From an uncultured Collinsella sp. (GTDB lineage: Bacteria > Actinomycetota > Coriobacteriia > Coriobacteriales > Coriobacteriaceae): a stretch of 51,334 nt of DNA. The notes beneath the pieces were generated by a model. It was not told the origin of the DNA. It was given only the letters and a program-made list of their open reading frames with translations, and did no database searches. Position 1 is the first letter of the stretch, and each line of letters begins with the position of its first letter. The position numbers and the translations under genes were made by a program. The stretch lies in the NCBI GenBank assembly GCA_959596495.1, contig CAUFXK010000005.1, positions 1-51,334 of the forward strand, read 5' to 3'. Positions 37,607-46,264 of this stretch are shown piece by piece.

Positions 37607-38023
37607 ATGAACATCGATATCGTCCTTTTTGCAGGCCGCATCGTCCTGGTCGCCCTGCTCTATATCTTCCTGTTCGCCGTCATGAAGACCGGCGTGGGAC
37701 TTGTGCGCGGACAGCGCCGCGACTCGGCCATTTGGACGATCGATGTGGACAAGGGTCCGCGCGGCATCCGCGGCATCCACGTAGACATGCTCGGCCCCGT
37801 CATCGTCGGCCGCTCGCCGTCTTCGGACATCTGCATCAACGAGCCGTTTGTCTCGGCCTCGCATGCGCGCTTTTCGCTGCAGGGCCCGGCGCTCATCATC
37901 GAGGACCTCAACTCGCTTAACGGCACGCTCGTCAACGGCCGCCAGCTCGTGGAGCCCGCGACGCTGCGTGAGGGCGACGAAGTCCAGATTGGCGACGTGG
38001 TCATGAAGGTGAACCGTCGATGA
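37607..38023 (+). CDS. fhaB: FhaB-like membrane FHA protein
   Basis: A 138-residue protein: one membrane helix (about 7-25) and a cytosolic FHA domain (about 60-138; VGRSPSSDICINEPFVSASHARF, EDLNSLNGTLVNGR). The SxxH and NG features are intact. It matches the FhaB/FipA type that links kinase PknB-type signalling to cell division. It starts 7 bases after fhaA, and its stop overlaps the phosphatase start (ATGA). Confidence 0.9.
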   Translation: MNIDIVLFAGRIVLVALLYIFLFAVMKTGVGLVRGQRRDSAIWTIDVDKGPRGIRGIHVDMLGPVIVGRSPSSDICINEPFVSASHARFSLQGPALIIEDLNSLNGTLVNGRQLVEPATLREGDEVQIGDVVMKVNRR

Positions 38024-39972
38024 TCGACGAGGAGAACAAGTCCGCAACCATGACCGAGGCACCGGCTGCCGCCGTAGCTGCACCGGCCCACGCCGCTCCG
38101 GCGGACTCCACACCCGTGGAGCCCGAGGACACCGTGTTCTCCCTGCCTCTTTCGCATGTAACGCATGATATTTCGGATCTCGCCGATAACGAGGACGAAG
38201 AGGATGCCGTAGCGGCGCCCATCGGCGCACATGCTGCGGAACAGCCCACAGCGCCCGAAGCAACCCCGGCGCCGGCTCACTTTGCAGAGCCCGTCGCCGC
38301 GGCAATCAACGAGAGCGCTGCGGTGTTTGCGGCACCCGAGCCCGCCGCGCCGGCGTTTCCCATAGCCCCGGCATCCGAGGTTGCGCCCGCGTCTACGCCG
38401 GCGCCCGAGGCGGGGACATCCCCCGAGGCGGGGACATCCCCCGAGGACGGCCCTGCACCCAAGACCCCGCAGCCTGCGCCCGCAAGCGAGTCCGATGCCG
38501 TGGCCGAGCCCGCCGCCCAGTCGCAAAACACGCCCGCGCCGTCGCACTTTGCGACGCCCGAGCCTATAGACGTCAGCCCGCAAGATGACGAGTCGACCGC
38601 CCGCGTGTCCGAGGAGCCCGACTCCCCGGACACCGGCGATTCCGAATCAAACGCCGAGACCGACACCGTCTCTCCCGGTGACACTGCCGAGATCGACGTT
38701 GCCGCCGTTGAGGCCAAGCTCAAAGACCCCGGCTCGACCATGAGCTTTGAACCCCTAACCGAGGAGCGCATCGAGACCGACTCGACCTATGATGCCGGCA
38801 CCACCACGCAACTCATGTGGGGCGCCCGCTCCGACGTTGGCTGCGTGCGCCCGCACAATGAGGATTCCTACCTGGTGCAGTCGCCGCTCTTTTGCGTATG
38901 CGACGGCATGGGTGGTCACGCTGCCGGCGAGGTGGCCTCTTCTATCGCTGTCGAGACCATCGCCAAGACAGCTCCTCAGTCTGCCGACGCCGCACGCCTG
39001 GCGGCAGCCGTCGAGGCCGCCAACGCCGCCGTAATCGAGGCTGCCTTGAATGGCCTGGGCAAGCCCGGCATGGGCTGCACAGCCACTTGCGCCTATATCG
39101 AAAACGACACGCTCGCCATCGCCCACGTGGGTGACTCTCGCGCCTACCTGCTCCACGAGGGCACGCTCATCCGCGTGACCCGCGACCACTCCTACGTGGA
39201 GGAGCTCGTGGACGCCGGCGAGATCACGGCAGACGAGGCTCGCGTCCACCCCAACCGTTCGGTCATCACCCGCGCGCTGGGCTCGGACCCCGCTATGTAT
39301 GCCGACCACTTCACTCTGCATATCGAGGAAGGCGACCGTCTGATCCTGTGCTCCGACGGCCTTTCGAGCATGATTCCCGATAGCGATATCGAGAACATCG
39401 CCACGCAGTCCTCAACCGCGCAAATCTGCGTCGACAACCTAGTGGACGCGGCGCTTGCCGCCGGCGGCCACGACAACGTGACCGTAGTAGTCGTTGACCT
39501 GGTTGACGATGGCGTTATGCGCGAGGCGCAGCGCGTGCGTCGCCGCAACATTACTATCGCCGCCATCCTGGCCCTCGTCTTTGTGCTGGCAGCTGGCATC
39601 TGGGCCTACACGGGTGTCACCGGCTCGTACTACCTGGGTACCTACCAGGGCAATGTCGCCGTCTGGCGCGGCCTGCCCGGCAAGCCGCTCGGACTCAAGC
39701 TCCACTGGCTCGAAAGCGAAACCAGCATCAAGCTATCCGACCTGCCCGAAGACACGCAAAACCGCCTCAAGGCGGGTATTCCGCAAACAAGTGTCGACGA
39801 TGCGCAGGACACGATATCCAAGTACCGCCACCAGATCGACGAGGAGCAGACCCGCCAGGTGATCGACGCGCAAACGATTCGCGACAACACCAATCAGGGA
39901 TCGACCTCCGAATCAGATTCCGAGAAAACCGCCGAACAGTCCGCCGAGGCCGAAGCCTCCGATAAGAATTAG
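38020..39972 (+). CDS. pstP: Membrane PP2C-type Ser/Thr phosphatase with long N-terminal extension
   Basis: A 650-residue protein whose PP2C domain (about 266-498) has SDVGCVRPHNEDSY, CDGMGGHAAGE (D295), HVGDSR, CSDGLS and GGHDNVTVV, the metal-binding set of bacterial Stp/PstP phosphatases that reverse PknB phosphorylation. A membrane helix (about 510-532) and a short outside tail follow. Unusual is the N-terminal 265-residue acidic Pro/Ala/Glu-rich region, absent from normal PstP, which includes two copies of EAGTSP. The start overlaps fhaB, so this long form is what the sequence supports; an internal start near 266 cannot be excluded. Confidence 0.9.
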   Translation: MIDEENKSATMTEAPAAAVAAPAHAAPADSTPVEPEDTVFSLPLSHVTHDISDLADNEDEEDAVAAPIGAHAAEQPTAPEATPAPAHFAEPVAAAINESAAVFAAPEPAAPAFPIAPASEVAPASTPAPEAGTSPEAGTSPEDGPAPKTPQPAPASESDAVAEPAAQSQNTPAPSHFATPEPIDVSPQDDESTARVSEEPDSPDTGDSESNAETDTVSPGDTAEIDVAAVEAKLKDPGSTMSFEPLTEERIETDSTYDAGTTTQLMWGARSDVGCVRPHNEDSYLVQSPLFCVCDGMGGHAAGEVASSIAVETIAKTAPQSADAARLAAAVEAANAAVIEAALNGLGKPGMGCTATCAYIENDTLAIAHVGDSRAYLLHEGTLIRVTRDHSYVEELVDAGEITADEARVHPNRSVITRALGSDPAMYADHFTLHIEEGDRLILCSDGLSSMIPDSDIENIATQSSTAQICVDNLVDAALAAGGHDNVTVVVVDLVDDGVMREAQRVRRRNITIAAILALVFVLAAGIWAYTGVTGSYYLGTYQGNVAVWRGLPGKPLGLKLHWLESETSIKLSDLPEDTQNRLKAGIPQTSVDDAQDTISKYRHQIDEEQTRQVIDAQTIRDNTNQGSTSESDSEKTAEQSAEAEASDKN

Positions 39973-39988
39973 AAAGGGAGTGCCGCTT

Positions 39989-42859
39989 ATGAGTCGCCGC
40001 AACACCGAGCTGCTCTTGCTCATCGCCTCGGCGTTCCCCGTCATCCTGCTGTATGCGATGTACGTGCTCACCGCGGGCGCTGCCATCTCCTTTGAGACGC
40101 TCGCCGTACCGATCGGCCTCTTTGCCGCCTTTGCCGCGGCCCACATTGCCGTGCGAATCTTGGCGCCCGGTGCCGACCCCGCCATCCTACCCATCGTATT
40201 TATACTTTCGGGCATCGGTATCACGTTCGTGACGCGTCTCGCCCCCGCTCTCGCGATCTCACAGCTCATCATCCTGTTTGTCTCGGTGGCGCTCATGGTG
40301 GGAACGCTCGCACTGGTCAAAAACCTCGACGTGGTCATGCGCTACAAGTACACCTTTGGCATTATCGGCATCATCCTGCTGATGCTGCCCATCTTTATCG
40401 GCACCACGATCTCGGGCTCCAAGCTCTGGATTCGCATCGCGGGCTTTACCATCCAGCCCGGCGAGTTCGCCAAGGTCTTTATCGTCCTGTTCCTGGCCGG
40501 GTACCTGGCCGAGAACCGCGAGCTGCTCTCCATCTCCAACCGCAAGATCCTGGGCTTTAAGATCCCTCGCCTGCGACTGCTGCTGCCGCTGTTTGCCGTG
40601 TGGGGTGTGTGCCTGCTCGTCGTCGTCTTCGAACGCGATCTGGGTTCGGCCGTGCTGTTCTACACCATCTTCTTGCTGATGCTCTACGTTGCCACGGGGC
40701 GCTTTTCGTATGTCGTTATCGGCCTTGCGCTGCTGGCCGTTGGAGCCGTGGGCGCCTACAAGTTCCTGTCTCACGTTCAGGTGCGTTTCCAGGTTTGGCT
40801 CGATCCGTTTAAGGACGCCCAGGGCCAGGGCTACCAGATCGTCCAGTCGCTCTTCTCGCTTGCCGATGGCGGTCTGGTCGGTGTTGGCATCGGCAACGGC
40901 ATGGCCAACAACATCCCTGTCGTCGAGTCCGACTTTATCTTCTCGGCTATCGGCGAGGAGATGGGCCTTTTGGGCGGCGGCGCCGTGCTCATCCTGTTTA
41001 TGCTCTTTGCCGTTCGCGGCCTGACCACGGCTGCCCGCGCAAAGTCCGACCTCGCCGCCTTTAGTGCCACGGGCCTTACGGCAGCCATCAGCTTCCAGGC
41101 CTTTTTGATCGTGGGCGGCGTCACCCGCCTGATCCCGCTGACCGGCGTCACTCTGCCCTTTATGAGCCAGGGCGGCTCCTCGCTGCTGGCGAGCTTTATC
41201 ATCGTCGCGCTCCTGCTGCGCGCCGGTGACGAGGCGACCGGACGCGAGGCCGAGCTTACCGGCACCGGCACCATGGCCGCCATCACCGATGATCAGGTCG
41301 CATCTGCCGCCGCCCCGACGGGCACGCGCTTTGCCACCTCGTCTTCCTACGGCAGCGGCAGCCATTCCGTCGGCTCGCGCATGCGACGTCGCCTGCTCGA
41401 CACGCCTGAATCCGGTGTGCTCGGCCGCGTTGCGCTCGCCAACCGTCTAACCCGCGCGGTGCTCGCCTTTACGGCGCTGTTCGCCATCCTTATCGGGAAC
41501 CTCACCTATGTCCAGGTCATTAAGGCCAAGGACTATCAGGACATGCCGACCAACAACCACACCATCGCCCGCTCCAAGTACATCCAGCGCGGCTCCATCA
41601 TCACGTCCGACGGCGTGACGCTGGCCGAGTCGCTGCAGCAGGAGGACGGCACCTACGTACGCTCCTACCCCAACGGTAACCTGGCAGCGCACGTGGTTGG
41701 CTACGTGAGCCAGCAGTATGGCACCACCGCCATCGAGAGCGTCATGAACGACACGCTCACCGGTTCTAAGGACTACTCTAGCTGGAACAACGCCATCGCG
41801 TCGCTCGCGGGCCAGACCCAGCCGGGCAACACCGCCAAGCTCACCATCGACTCGCGTATCCAGACGGCGGCCGAGCAGGCACTCAAGGGCTTTAAGGGCG
41901 CTGTAGTGGTCATCGACCCGCGTACCGGCGCGGTGCTCGCATGTGCCAGCTCGCCCACCTACGACAACACCAACATCGATGCCCTGCTGCAGACGGGCGG
42001 CGGCGAGGACGGCTCCATGTACAATCGCGCCATGGACGCGCTGTACACGCCGGGCTCCACGTTTAAGGTCGTTACGCTTTCCGCGGCACTCGAGACCGGT
42101 ACCGCCAGCCTTACCAGCACCTACCAGGCGCCCGGCTCCATGGACATCGGCAACGCACCGGTCACCAACTATGCCAACGAGAGCTACGGCACCATCAGCC
42201 TACAGCAGGCCTTTGCCGTGTCCTCCAACGTCGTCTTCGGCCAGGTGGCAAACGAAGTTGGCGCAAACACGCTCGTGCAGTTTGCCAACGCCTTTGGCTA
42301 CGGCCAAAAGCTCGGCCAGGACCTGACCTCCGCGGCCTCCATCATGGCCGACCCGTCGCTCATGACCGAGTGGGAGACCGCCTGGGCCGGCGCCGGCCAG
42401 CCTGTCGGCATGGACCACACGCCCGGCCCGCAGACCACCGTCATGCAAAACGCCGTGATTGCCGCCGCCATCGCTAACAGCGGCGTAGTCATGGACCCGT
42501 ACTTTGTAGCCCAGGTACTCGCCCCGGACGGAACCGTGGTCAAGACCACGCAGTCCCGCTCGCTGGGTCAGGCCGTCAGCTCCGCCACGGCCGACCAGGT
42601 CAAGCAGGCCATGCTTGCCGTCGTCCAGTCCGGCACCGGCACCGATGCCCAAATCCCCGGCGTCAAGGTCGCCGGCAAGACCGGCTCGGCCGAAATCGGC
42701 GGCACCAACGTCAACTCGATGTTCGTTGGCTTTGCACCTTACGATTCACCCACGGTCGCTATCTCGGTGGCCTTAGAGGATTACGACAAGCATGACGTCA
42801 AGGCCGCCAAGATCGCCGGCATCGTCCTGACCGCGGCGCTTGCCGCACAGGGAGCGTGA
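39989..42859 (+). CDS. SEDS glycosyltransferase - class B penicillin-binding protein fusion (RodA-PBP)
   Basis: A 956-residue chain combining two peptidoglycan enzymes that are separate in most bacteria. Residues 1-430 are a RodA/FtsW (SEDS) polymerase with about ten helices; a short linker (430-480) with one more helix leads to a transpeptidase domain (about 600-950). The active-site motifs are STFK (S690, K693), SSN (about 745-747) and KTG (897-899). It corresponds to rodA and pbpA of actinobacterial pknB operons joined in one gene. AAAGGGAG lies 8 bases before the ATG at 39989. The fusion should fix polymerase and crosslinker at 1:1. Confidence 0.95.
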   Translation: MSRRNTELLLLIASAFPVILLYAMYVLTAGAAISFETLAVPIGLFAAFAAAHIAVRILAPGADPAILPIVFILSGIGITFVTRLAPALAISQLIILFVSVALMVGTLALVKNLDVVMRYKYTFGIIGIILLMLPIFIGTTISGSKLWIRIAGFTIQPGEFAKVFIVLFLAGYLAENRELLSISNRKILGFKIPRLRLLLPLFAVWGVCLLVVVFERDLGSAVLFYTIFLLMLYVATGRFSYVVIGLALLAVGAVGAYKFLSHVQVRFQVWLDPFKDAQGQGYQIVQSLFSLADGGLVGVGIGNGMANNIPVVESDFIFSAIGEEMGLLGGGAVLILFMLFAVRGLTTAARAKSDLAAFSATGLTAAISFQAFLIVGGVTRLIPLTGVTLPFMSQGGSSLLASFIIVALLLRAGDEATGREAELTGTGTMAAITDDQVASAAAPTGTRFATSSSYGSGSHSVGSRMRRRLLDTPESGVLGRVALANRLTRAVLAFTALFAILIGNLTYVQVIKAKDYQDMPTNNHTIARSKYIQRGSIITSDGVTLAESLQQEDGTYVRSYPNGNLAAHVVGYVSQQYGTTAIESVMNDTLTGSKDYSSWNNAIASLAGQTQPGNTAKLTIDSRIQTAAEQALKGFKGAVVVIDPRTGAVLACASSPTYDNTNIDALLQTGGGEDGSMYNRAMDALYTPGSTFKVVTLSAALETGTASLTSTYQAPGSMDIGNAPVTNYANESYGTISLQQAFAVSSNVVFGQVANEVGANTLVQFANAFGYGQKLGQDLTSAASIMADPSLMTEWETAWAGAGQPVGMDHTPGPQTTVMQNAVIAAAIANSGVVMDPYFVAQVLAPDGTVVKTTQSRSLGQAVSSATADQVKQAMLAVVQSGTGTDAQIPGVKVAGKTGSAEIGGTNVNSMFVGFAPYDSPTVAISVALEDYDKHDVKAAKIAGIVLTAALAAQGA

Positions 42860-42991
42860 TGCCCATGATCGAATCGGACACCCGAGGCGCGCCGCGGCCG
42901 AAGAGTTAGCGGCAACGCGCCACACGGCCCCAGCGGCCACATCGTAGGTACTACACACATCGTTGAGCGAATAGTTATGTTAGGAGCAGGA

Positions 42992-44953
42992 ATGGAACAG
43001 AGGGTCCTCGGGGGAAGATACCTCCTCAAGGATAAGGTGGGAACAGGCGGCATGGCGACCGTCTACCGTGCACAGGACCAGGTCCTCGACCGCACGGTAG
43101 CCGTCAAGATCATGCTGCCGCAGTATGCCGGTGACGCAACCTTCGCCGCGCGCTTTAAGCAGGAGGCCCAGGCAGCAGCCGGTCTCTCCTCCCCCTATAT
43201 CGTGGGCGTCTACGATTGGGGCAAGGACGGCGACACCTATTACATCGTCATGGAGTACCTGCGCGGCACTGACCTTAAGAGCGGCATCAAGAGCCACGGC
43301 GCCCTCGACCCCAAGAAGGTCGCCCAGATCGGATCGCAGATCAGCTCTGCACTCTCGGTCGCCCACAAGCACGAGATCATCCACCGCGACATTAAGCCGC
43401 AGAACATCATGGTGCTGCCCGACGGCAACATCAAGGTCATGGACTTTGGCATCGCGCGCGCCAAGAACAGCCACCTCACGCAAGACAACAACGTGCTGGG
43501 AACTGCCCACTACGTCAGCCCCGAGCAGACCCGCGGTCAGGACCTCGGCCCCACCTCGGATATCTACTCGCTGGGCGTCGTGATGTACGAGTGCGCCACC
43601 GGCCGCGTTCCCTTTGACGGTGACGACGCTATCTCGGTCGCACTCAAGCAGGTCAACGAGCTGCCTATTCCGCCAAGCCAGATCAACTCCGGTGTCGACG
43701 CCGACCTTGAGCGCATCATCCTCAAGTGCATGGAGAAGGACCCGGCAAACCGCTTCCAGACCGCCGACGAGCTGCGTCAGGTGCTCAACAGCTACCTGTC
43801 GGGCCGTGCCGTCAACATCTCGGAGCCCACGCGCATCATCGGTGCCCCCGGTGAGCTGGGCGCCACCAAGACTCGCGAGCTTTCCGATCAGACGCGCGCC
43901 ATGGTGCGTCCCGTCTCGGGCGTGAGCGGCCAGAATACCGCCCGTAGCTCGGTTTCGGGCTCCACCGGCTCCTACGAGGTCGAAAAGCCCAAATCCAACA
44001 AGAACAAGATCATCGCCGCCGTGGTGGCAGCTGTTGCCGTCATCGGCATCGTGGTGGCCTTTGCCACAGGACTCTTTGGCGGCGAGCAGGTCCCCGTGCC
44101 CGACGTGCTGGGCAAGGACCAGCAGACTGCCGTCGAGCTGATCAAGGAAGCCGGCCTCGAGGTCGGCACCATCGACCAAAGCTACAACGACGATGTCGAC
44201 GAGGGCAAGATCGCCGAGCAGACGCCCAACGGCAACACCAAGAAGGCCAAGGGCACTAAGGTGAACCTGGTAATCTCCAAGGGCCCCAAGCCCTCCGAGA
44301 AGGTCGAGGTTCCCCGGCTGGTCGGCCTGACCAAGGACCAGGCAGAAGCCGCGCTGGCAAGCGTTGGCCTGAAGGGCAACGCCTCCGAGGAGGCCAACGA
44401 GGCCGATGAGGGCCAGGTCTTTGAGCAGGGCACCGACGCCGGTAAGGAAGTCGAGAAGGGCACGACCATCTCGTACAAGGTCTCGAGCGGCCCGGATACC
44501 ACGTCCGTCCCCGACCTGACCGACATGACCGAGGCCCAGGCGCGCAACGCCCTCGATATGGCAGGCTTTGGCGTCGACGTGAGCTACCAGGAGAACGACT
44601 CGGTTACCGAGGGCACCGTGATCAGCTGGAACCCCAGCGGTAAGCAGAAGCCCGGCGCCACGATTACCGTCGTCATTGCCAAGAAGTCCGGCAAGGCCAG
44701 CGTTCCGGGTAACCTGTACGGCAAGAGCATCTCCGCCGCCGTCACCGCGCTCAACAACGCCGGGTTCTACAACATCGCGTTCTGCGACCAGAACGGCAAC
44801 CCCGTGAGCGGCAACGAAAACGCCACCGTTACGGGCGTCTCCCCCACCGGCAAGCAGTCCACCGACAGCACGATTACGCTGACGGTCGCACTTTCTGGTT
44901 CGGGTTCGGGCTCTGGCTCGGGCACGGGCGACGATTCCGGTACGACCAACTAG
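42992..44953 (+). CDS. pknB: PASTA Ser/Thr kinase PknB-like
   Basis: A 653-residue transmembrane kinase. Kinase domain: GTGGMATVY (17-25), K39, HRDIKPQN (D133), DFGIA (151-155), YVSPEQ. Then a juxtamembrane linker, a membrane helix (about 339-361) and about four PASTA-like repeats (about 366-640; PDVLGKDQQTAVELI, PRLVGLTKDQAEAAL, PDLTDMTEAQARNAL, and a degenerate fourth PGNLYGKSISAAV), ending in a Ser/Gly tail. PASTA domains bind peptidoglycan fragments. I used the ATG at 42992 with TTAGGAG before it; an ATG 15 bases earlier also fits. It follows the RodA-PBP gene by 132 bases and closes the operon. Confidence 0.96.
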   Translation: MEQRVLGGRYLLKDKVGTGGMATVYRAQDQVLDRTVAVKIMLPQYAGDATFAARFKQEAQAAAGLSSPYIVGVYDWGKDGDTYYIVMEYLRGTDLKSGIKSHGALDPKKVAQIGSQISSALSVAHKHEIIHRDIKPQNIMVLPDGNIKVMDFGIARAKNSHLTQDNNVLGTAHYVSPEQTRGQDLGPTSDIYSLGVVMYECATGRVPFDGDDAISVALKQVNELPIPPSQINSGVDADLERIILKCMEKDPANRFQTADELRQVLNSYLSGRAVNISEPTRIIGAPGELGATKTRELSDQTRAMVRPVSGVSGQNTARSSVSGSTGSYEVEKPKSNKNKIIAAVVAAVAVIGIVVAFATGLFGGEQVPVPDVLGKDQQTAVELIKEAGLEVGTIDQSYNDDVDEGKIAEQTPNGNTKKAKGTKVNLVISKGPKPSEKVEVPRLVGLTKDQAEAALASVGLKGNASEEANEADEGQVFEQGTDAGKEVEKGTTISYKVSSGPDTTSVPDLTDMTEAQARNALDMAGFGVDVSYQENDSVTEGTVISWNPSGKQKPGATITVVIAKKSGKASVPGNLYGKSISAAVTALNNAGFYNIAFCDQNGNPVSGNENATVTGVSPTGKQSTDSTITLTVALSGSGSGSGSGTGDDSGTTN

Positions 44954-45003
44954 TCGCCACCCCACCGCTCATCACGGCTCTCGCCGCAAACATATTCGCT
45001 CAC

Positions 45004-45046
45004 AGGCGCCCGCTTGCTTCCCCAGCAAGCGGGCGCTTCGTTTTTG
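45004..45046 (+). terminator. Terminator of the pknB operon
   Basis: GGCGCCCGCTTGC/GCAAGCGGGCGC stem followed by TTCGTTTTT, 50 bases after the pknB stop. Confidence 0.9.
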
Positions 45047-45064
45047 ACATGACATGAACCAGAA

Positions 45065-45330
45065 GAGCCCGGTACCGTGACGGTGTACCGGGCTCGATCA
45101 ATCTCTGGTGTCCCCGGGCGGATTCGAAAACTCCCCCCCGCGGGGAAAATGGTGACGCGGGTGTCGACGGCTCGAACCCTGCCCTTAGACCAGAAGAGCC
45201 CGGCACCGTAGCGGTACCGGGCTCGGCAAATCTCTGGTGCCCCCGGGCGGATTCGAAAACTCCCCCCGCGGGGAAATTGGTGACGCGGGTGTCGACGGTC
45301 CTAATCCGTCGGCAGCTCCCACAAACCAGA
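45065..45330. repeat. Two tandem copies of the tRNA-Arg 3' end with hairpins
   Basis: The sequence of the tRNA 3' end (TCTGGTGCCCCCGGGCGGAT, at 45364 in the gene) recurs at 45232 and, with one base change, at 45103, each time continuing TTCGAAAAC instead of the T-arm. Each copy is followed by CGCGGGG..., then a GCGGGTGTCGACGG string that is the inverse of the tRNA T-arm region. Strong GAGCCCGG/CCGGGCTC hairpins (45065-45095, 45196-45224) separate the copies, unit length about 130 bp. No gene is convincing here. Confidence 0.75.
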
Positions 45331-45365
45331 AACGGCGCCGCTCTCGCGACGCCGTTATAATCTTC

Positions 45366-45441
45366 TGGTGCCCCCGGGCGGATTCGAACCGTCGACACCC
45401 GCTTTAGGAGAGCGGTGCTCTATCCCCTGAGCTACGGAGGC
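45366..45441 (-). tRNA. tRNA-Arg (anticodon CCT)
   Basis: Full cloverleaf on the minus strand: acceptor GCCTCCG/CGGGGGC (one G-T pair), D arm GCTC/GAGC, anticodon stem CCGCT/AGCGG with loop CTCCTAA, T arm GACGG/CCGCC (one A-C mismatch) with loop TTCGAAT, and an encoded ACCA end. Anticodon CCT reads AGG codons. A short AACGGCG/CGCCGTT hairpin follows downstream (45331-45356). Confidence 0.95.
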
Positions 45442-45519
45442 ATGTTGTACTAGTGTAGCAGATTTACACGTTGTGATGCAGCGTGTAGCCACTCTTCGAA
45501 GTTGCGGTGGAACAGCCCT

Positions 45520-45722
45520 CCGGAAAGTGCGTCCCACTATCCAGGCAAATTCTGGGTCAGACTTTCCCCATGAGACCTCGCTGGGAAACTGTGACCCAGA
45601 ATTTCGGCTCGAAACGGGACACGGTTTCCCAAACGACCCCGTTCCGGAAACTACATCCCGGAATCGACGCTCGAACTGGGATGCACTTTCCCGATCGAGC
45701 CACATGGGAGACTGCGTCCCAC
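45520..45722. repeat. Alternating inverted motif array C
   Basis: Seven motifs in strict alternation at starts about 45520, 45552, 45581, 45614, 45642, 45675 and 45704 (mean step about 31): GGAAAGTGCGTCCC, GGGTCAGACTTTCC, GGAAACTGTGACCC, GGGACACGGTTTCC, GGAAACTACATCCC, GGGATGCACTTTCC and GGAGACTGCGTCCC. An AATGACTAG string (45741-45749) closes the region and supplies the TAG stop of the DUF956 gene. The remaining bases 45442-45519 upstream of the tRNA show nothing else. Confidence 0.88.
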
Positions 45723-45745
45723 TTTGAGGGGGCGCTCTTTAATGA

Positions 45746-46144
45746 CTAGTTGCCTTTGTGGAAGAGGTTTTTGATAACGGAGGGGATGCTCTTGGCGCCC
45801 TTGGCCGTCACATCGATAAAGTCAGGCGAACGCACGAGCTTATCCTCGTCAACGTACTTGCGGACCGCACGAAGCGTCTCTTTGTCATCGCGCGTCGAAA
45901 ACGTAAAGTGACCGTTGTCCTTGGTGAAGATAGCAAAACGCGTAATCTTCTTGGTGCCGCGCAAAACCTCGGCGGCAATATAGTCGACCTCGTCCCACGG
46001 GATCTGAATAAAATCCTCGGGATTGCGCTCGTTATAGTACTCAAACGCCTTATTGCCCACCATTACGTTACCGTGACTGGTAAGCCCCATCAGGCAGGTT
46101 GCCGGCGTTGCCAGATCGACCGTGCTGTTCTGAGATTGCGCCAT
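45746..46144 (-). CDS. manO: DUF956 protein (ManO-type), PTS-associated
   Basis: A 132-residue protein of the DUF956 family that is nearly always encoded after mannose-family PTS genes. The start MAQSQNSTVDLA, IQIPWDEVDYIAAEVLRG and FTKDNGHFTFSTRDDKETLRAVRKY are the conserved stretches. Its role is not firmly known; it may tune PTS expression or activity. I used the ATG at 46144; GAGG lies 5-6 bases upstream. It follows the IID gene by 120 bases. Its TAG stop lies within an ACTAGTCATT string next to motif array C. Confidence 0.88.
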   Translation of the reverse strand: MAQSQNSTVDLATPATCLMGLTSHGNVMVGNKAFEYYNERNPEDFIQIPWDEVDYIAAEVLRGTKKITRFAIFTKDNGHFTFSTRDDKETLRAVRKYVDEDKLVRSPDFIDVTAKGAKSIPSVIKNLFHKGN

Positions 46145-46264
46145 GCGCGCCTCGCCCTCCAAATAAAACAATCGGACCGCATCCAGTGTACCCACCGGGT
46201 GCGGTCCGTTTCAATGGCTCAAAAGCCCTTGCCTAGCAATTCTCGGTCTTAAGCCGAAACGTGC

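Noticed and set aside
42980..44965. A 661-codon open frame opposite pknB
   Set aside because: Antisense shadow of a GC-rich gene; no recognisable domain, and the opposite strand encodes an intact PASTA kinase.
45000..45398. A 132-codon frame across the tRNA-Arg repeats (RRIRTVDTR, FESARGHQR)
   Set aside because: This text is translated tRNA T-arm and acceptor sequence, a known kind of false gene call.
45520..45722. CRISPR array
   Set aside because: The 31-bp step is suggestive, but the motifs alternate in orientation, are short and degenerate, and no cas genes are present.
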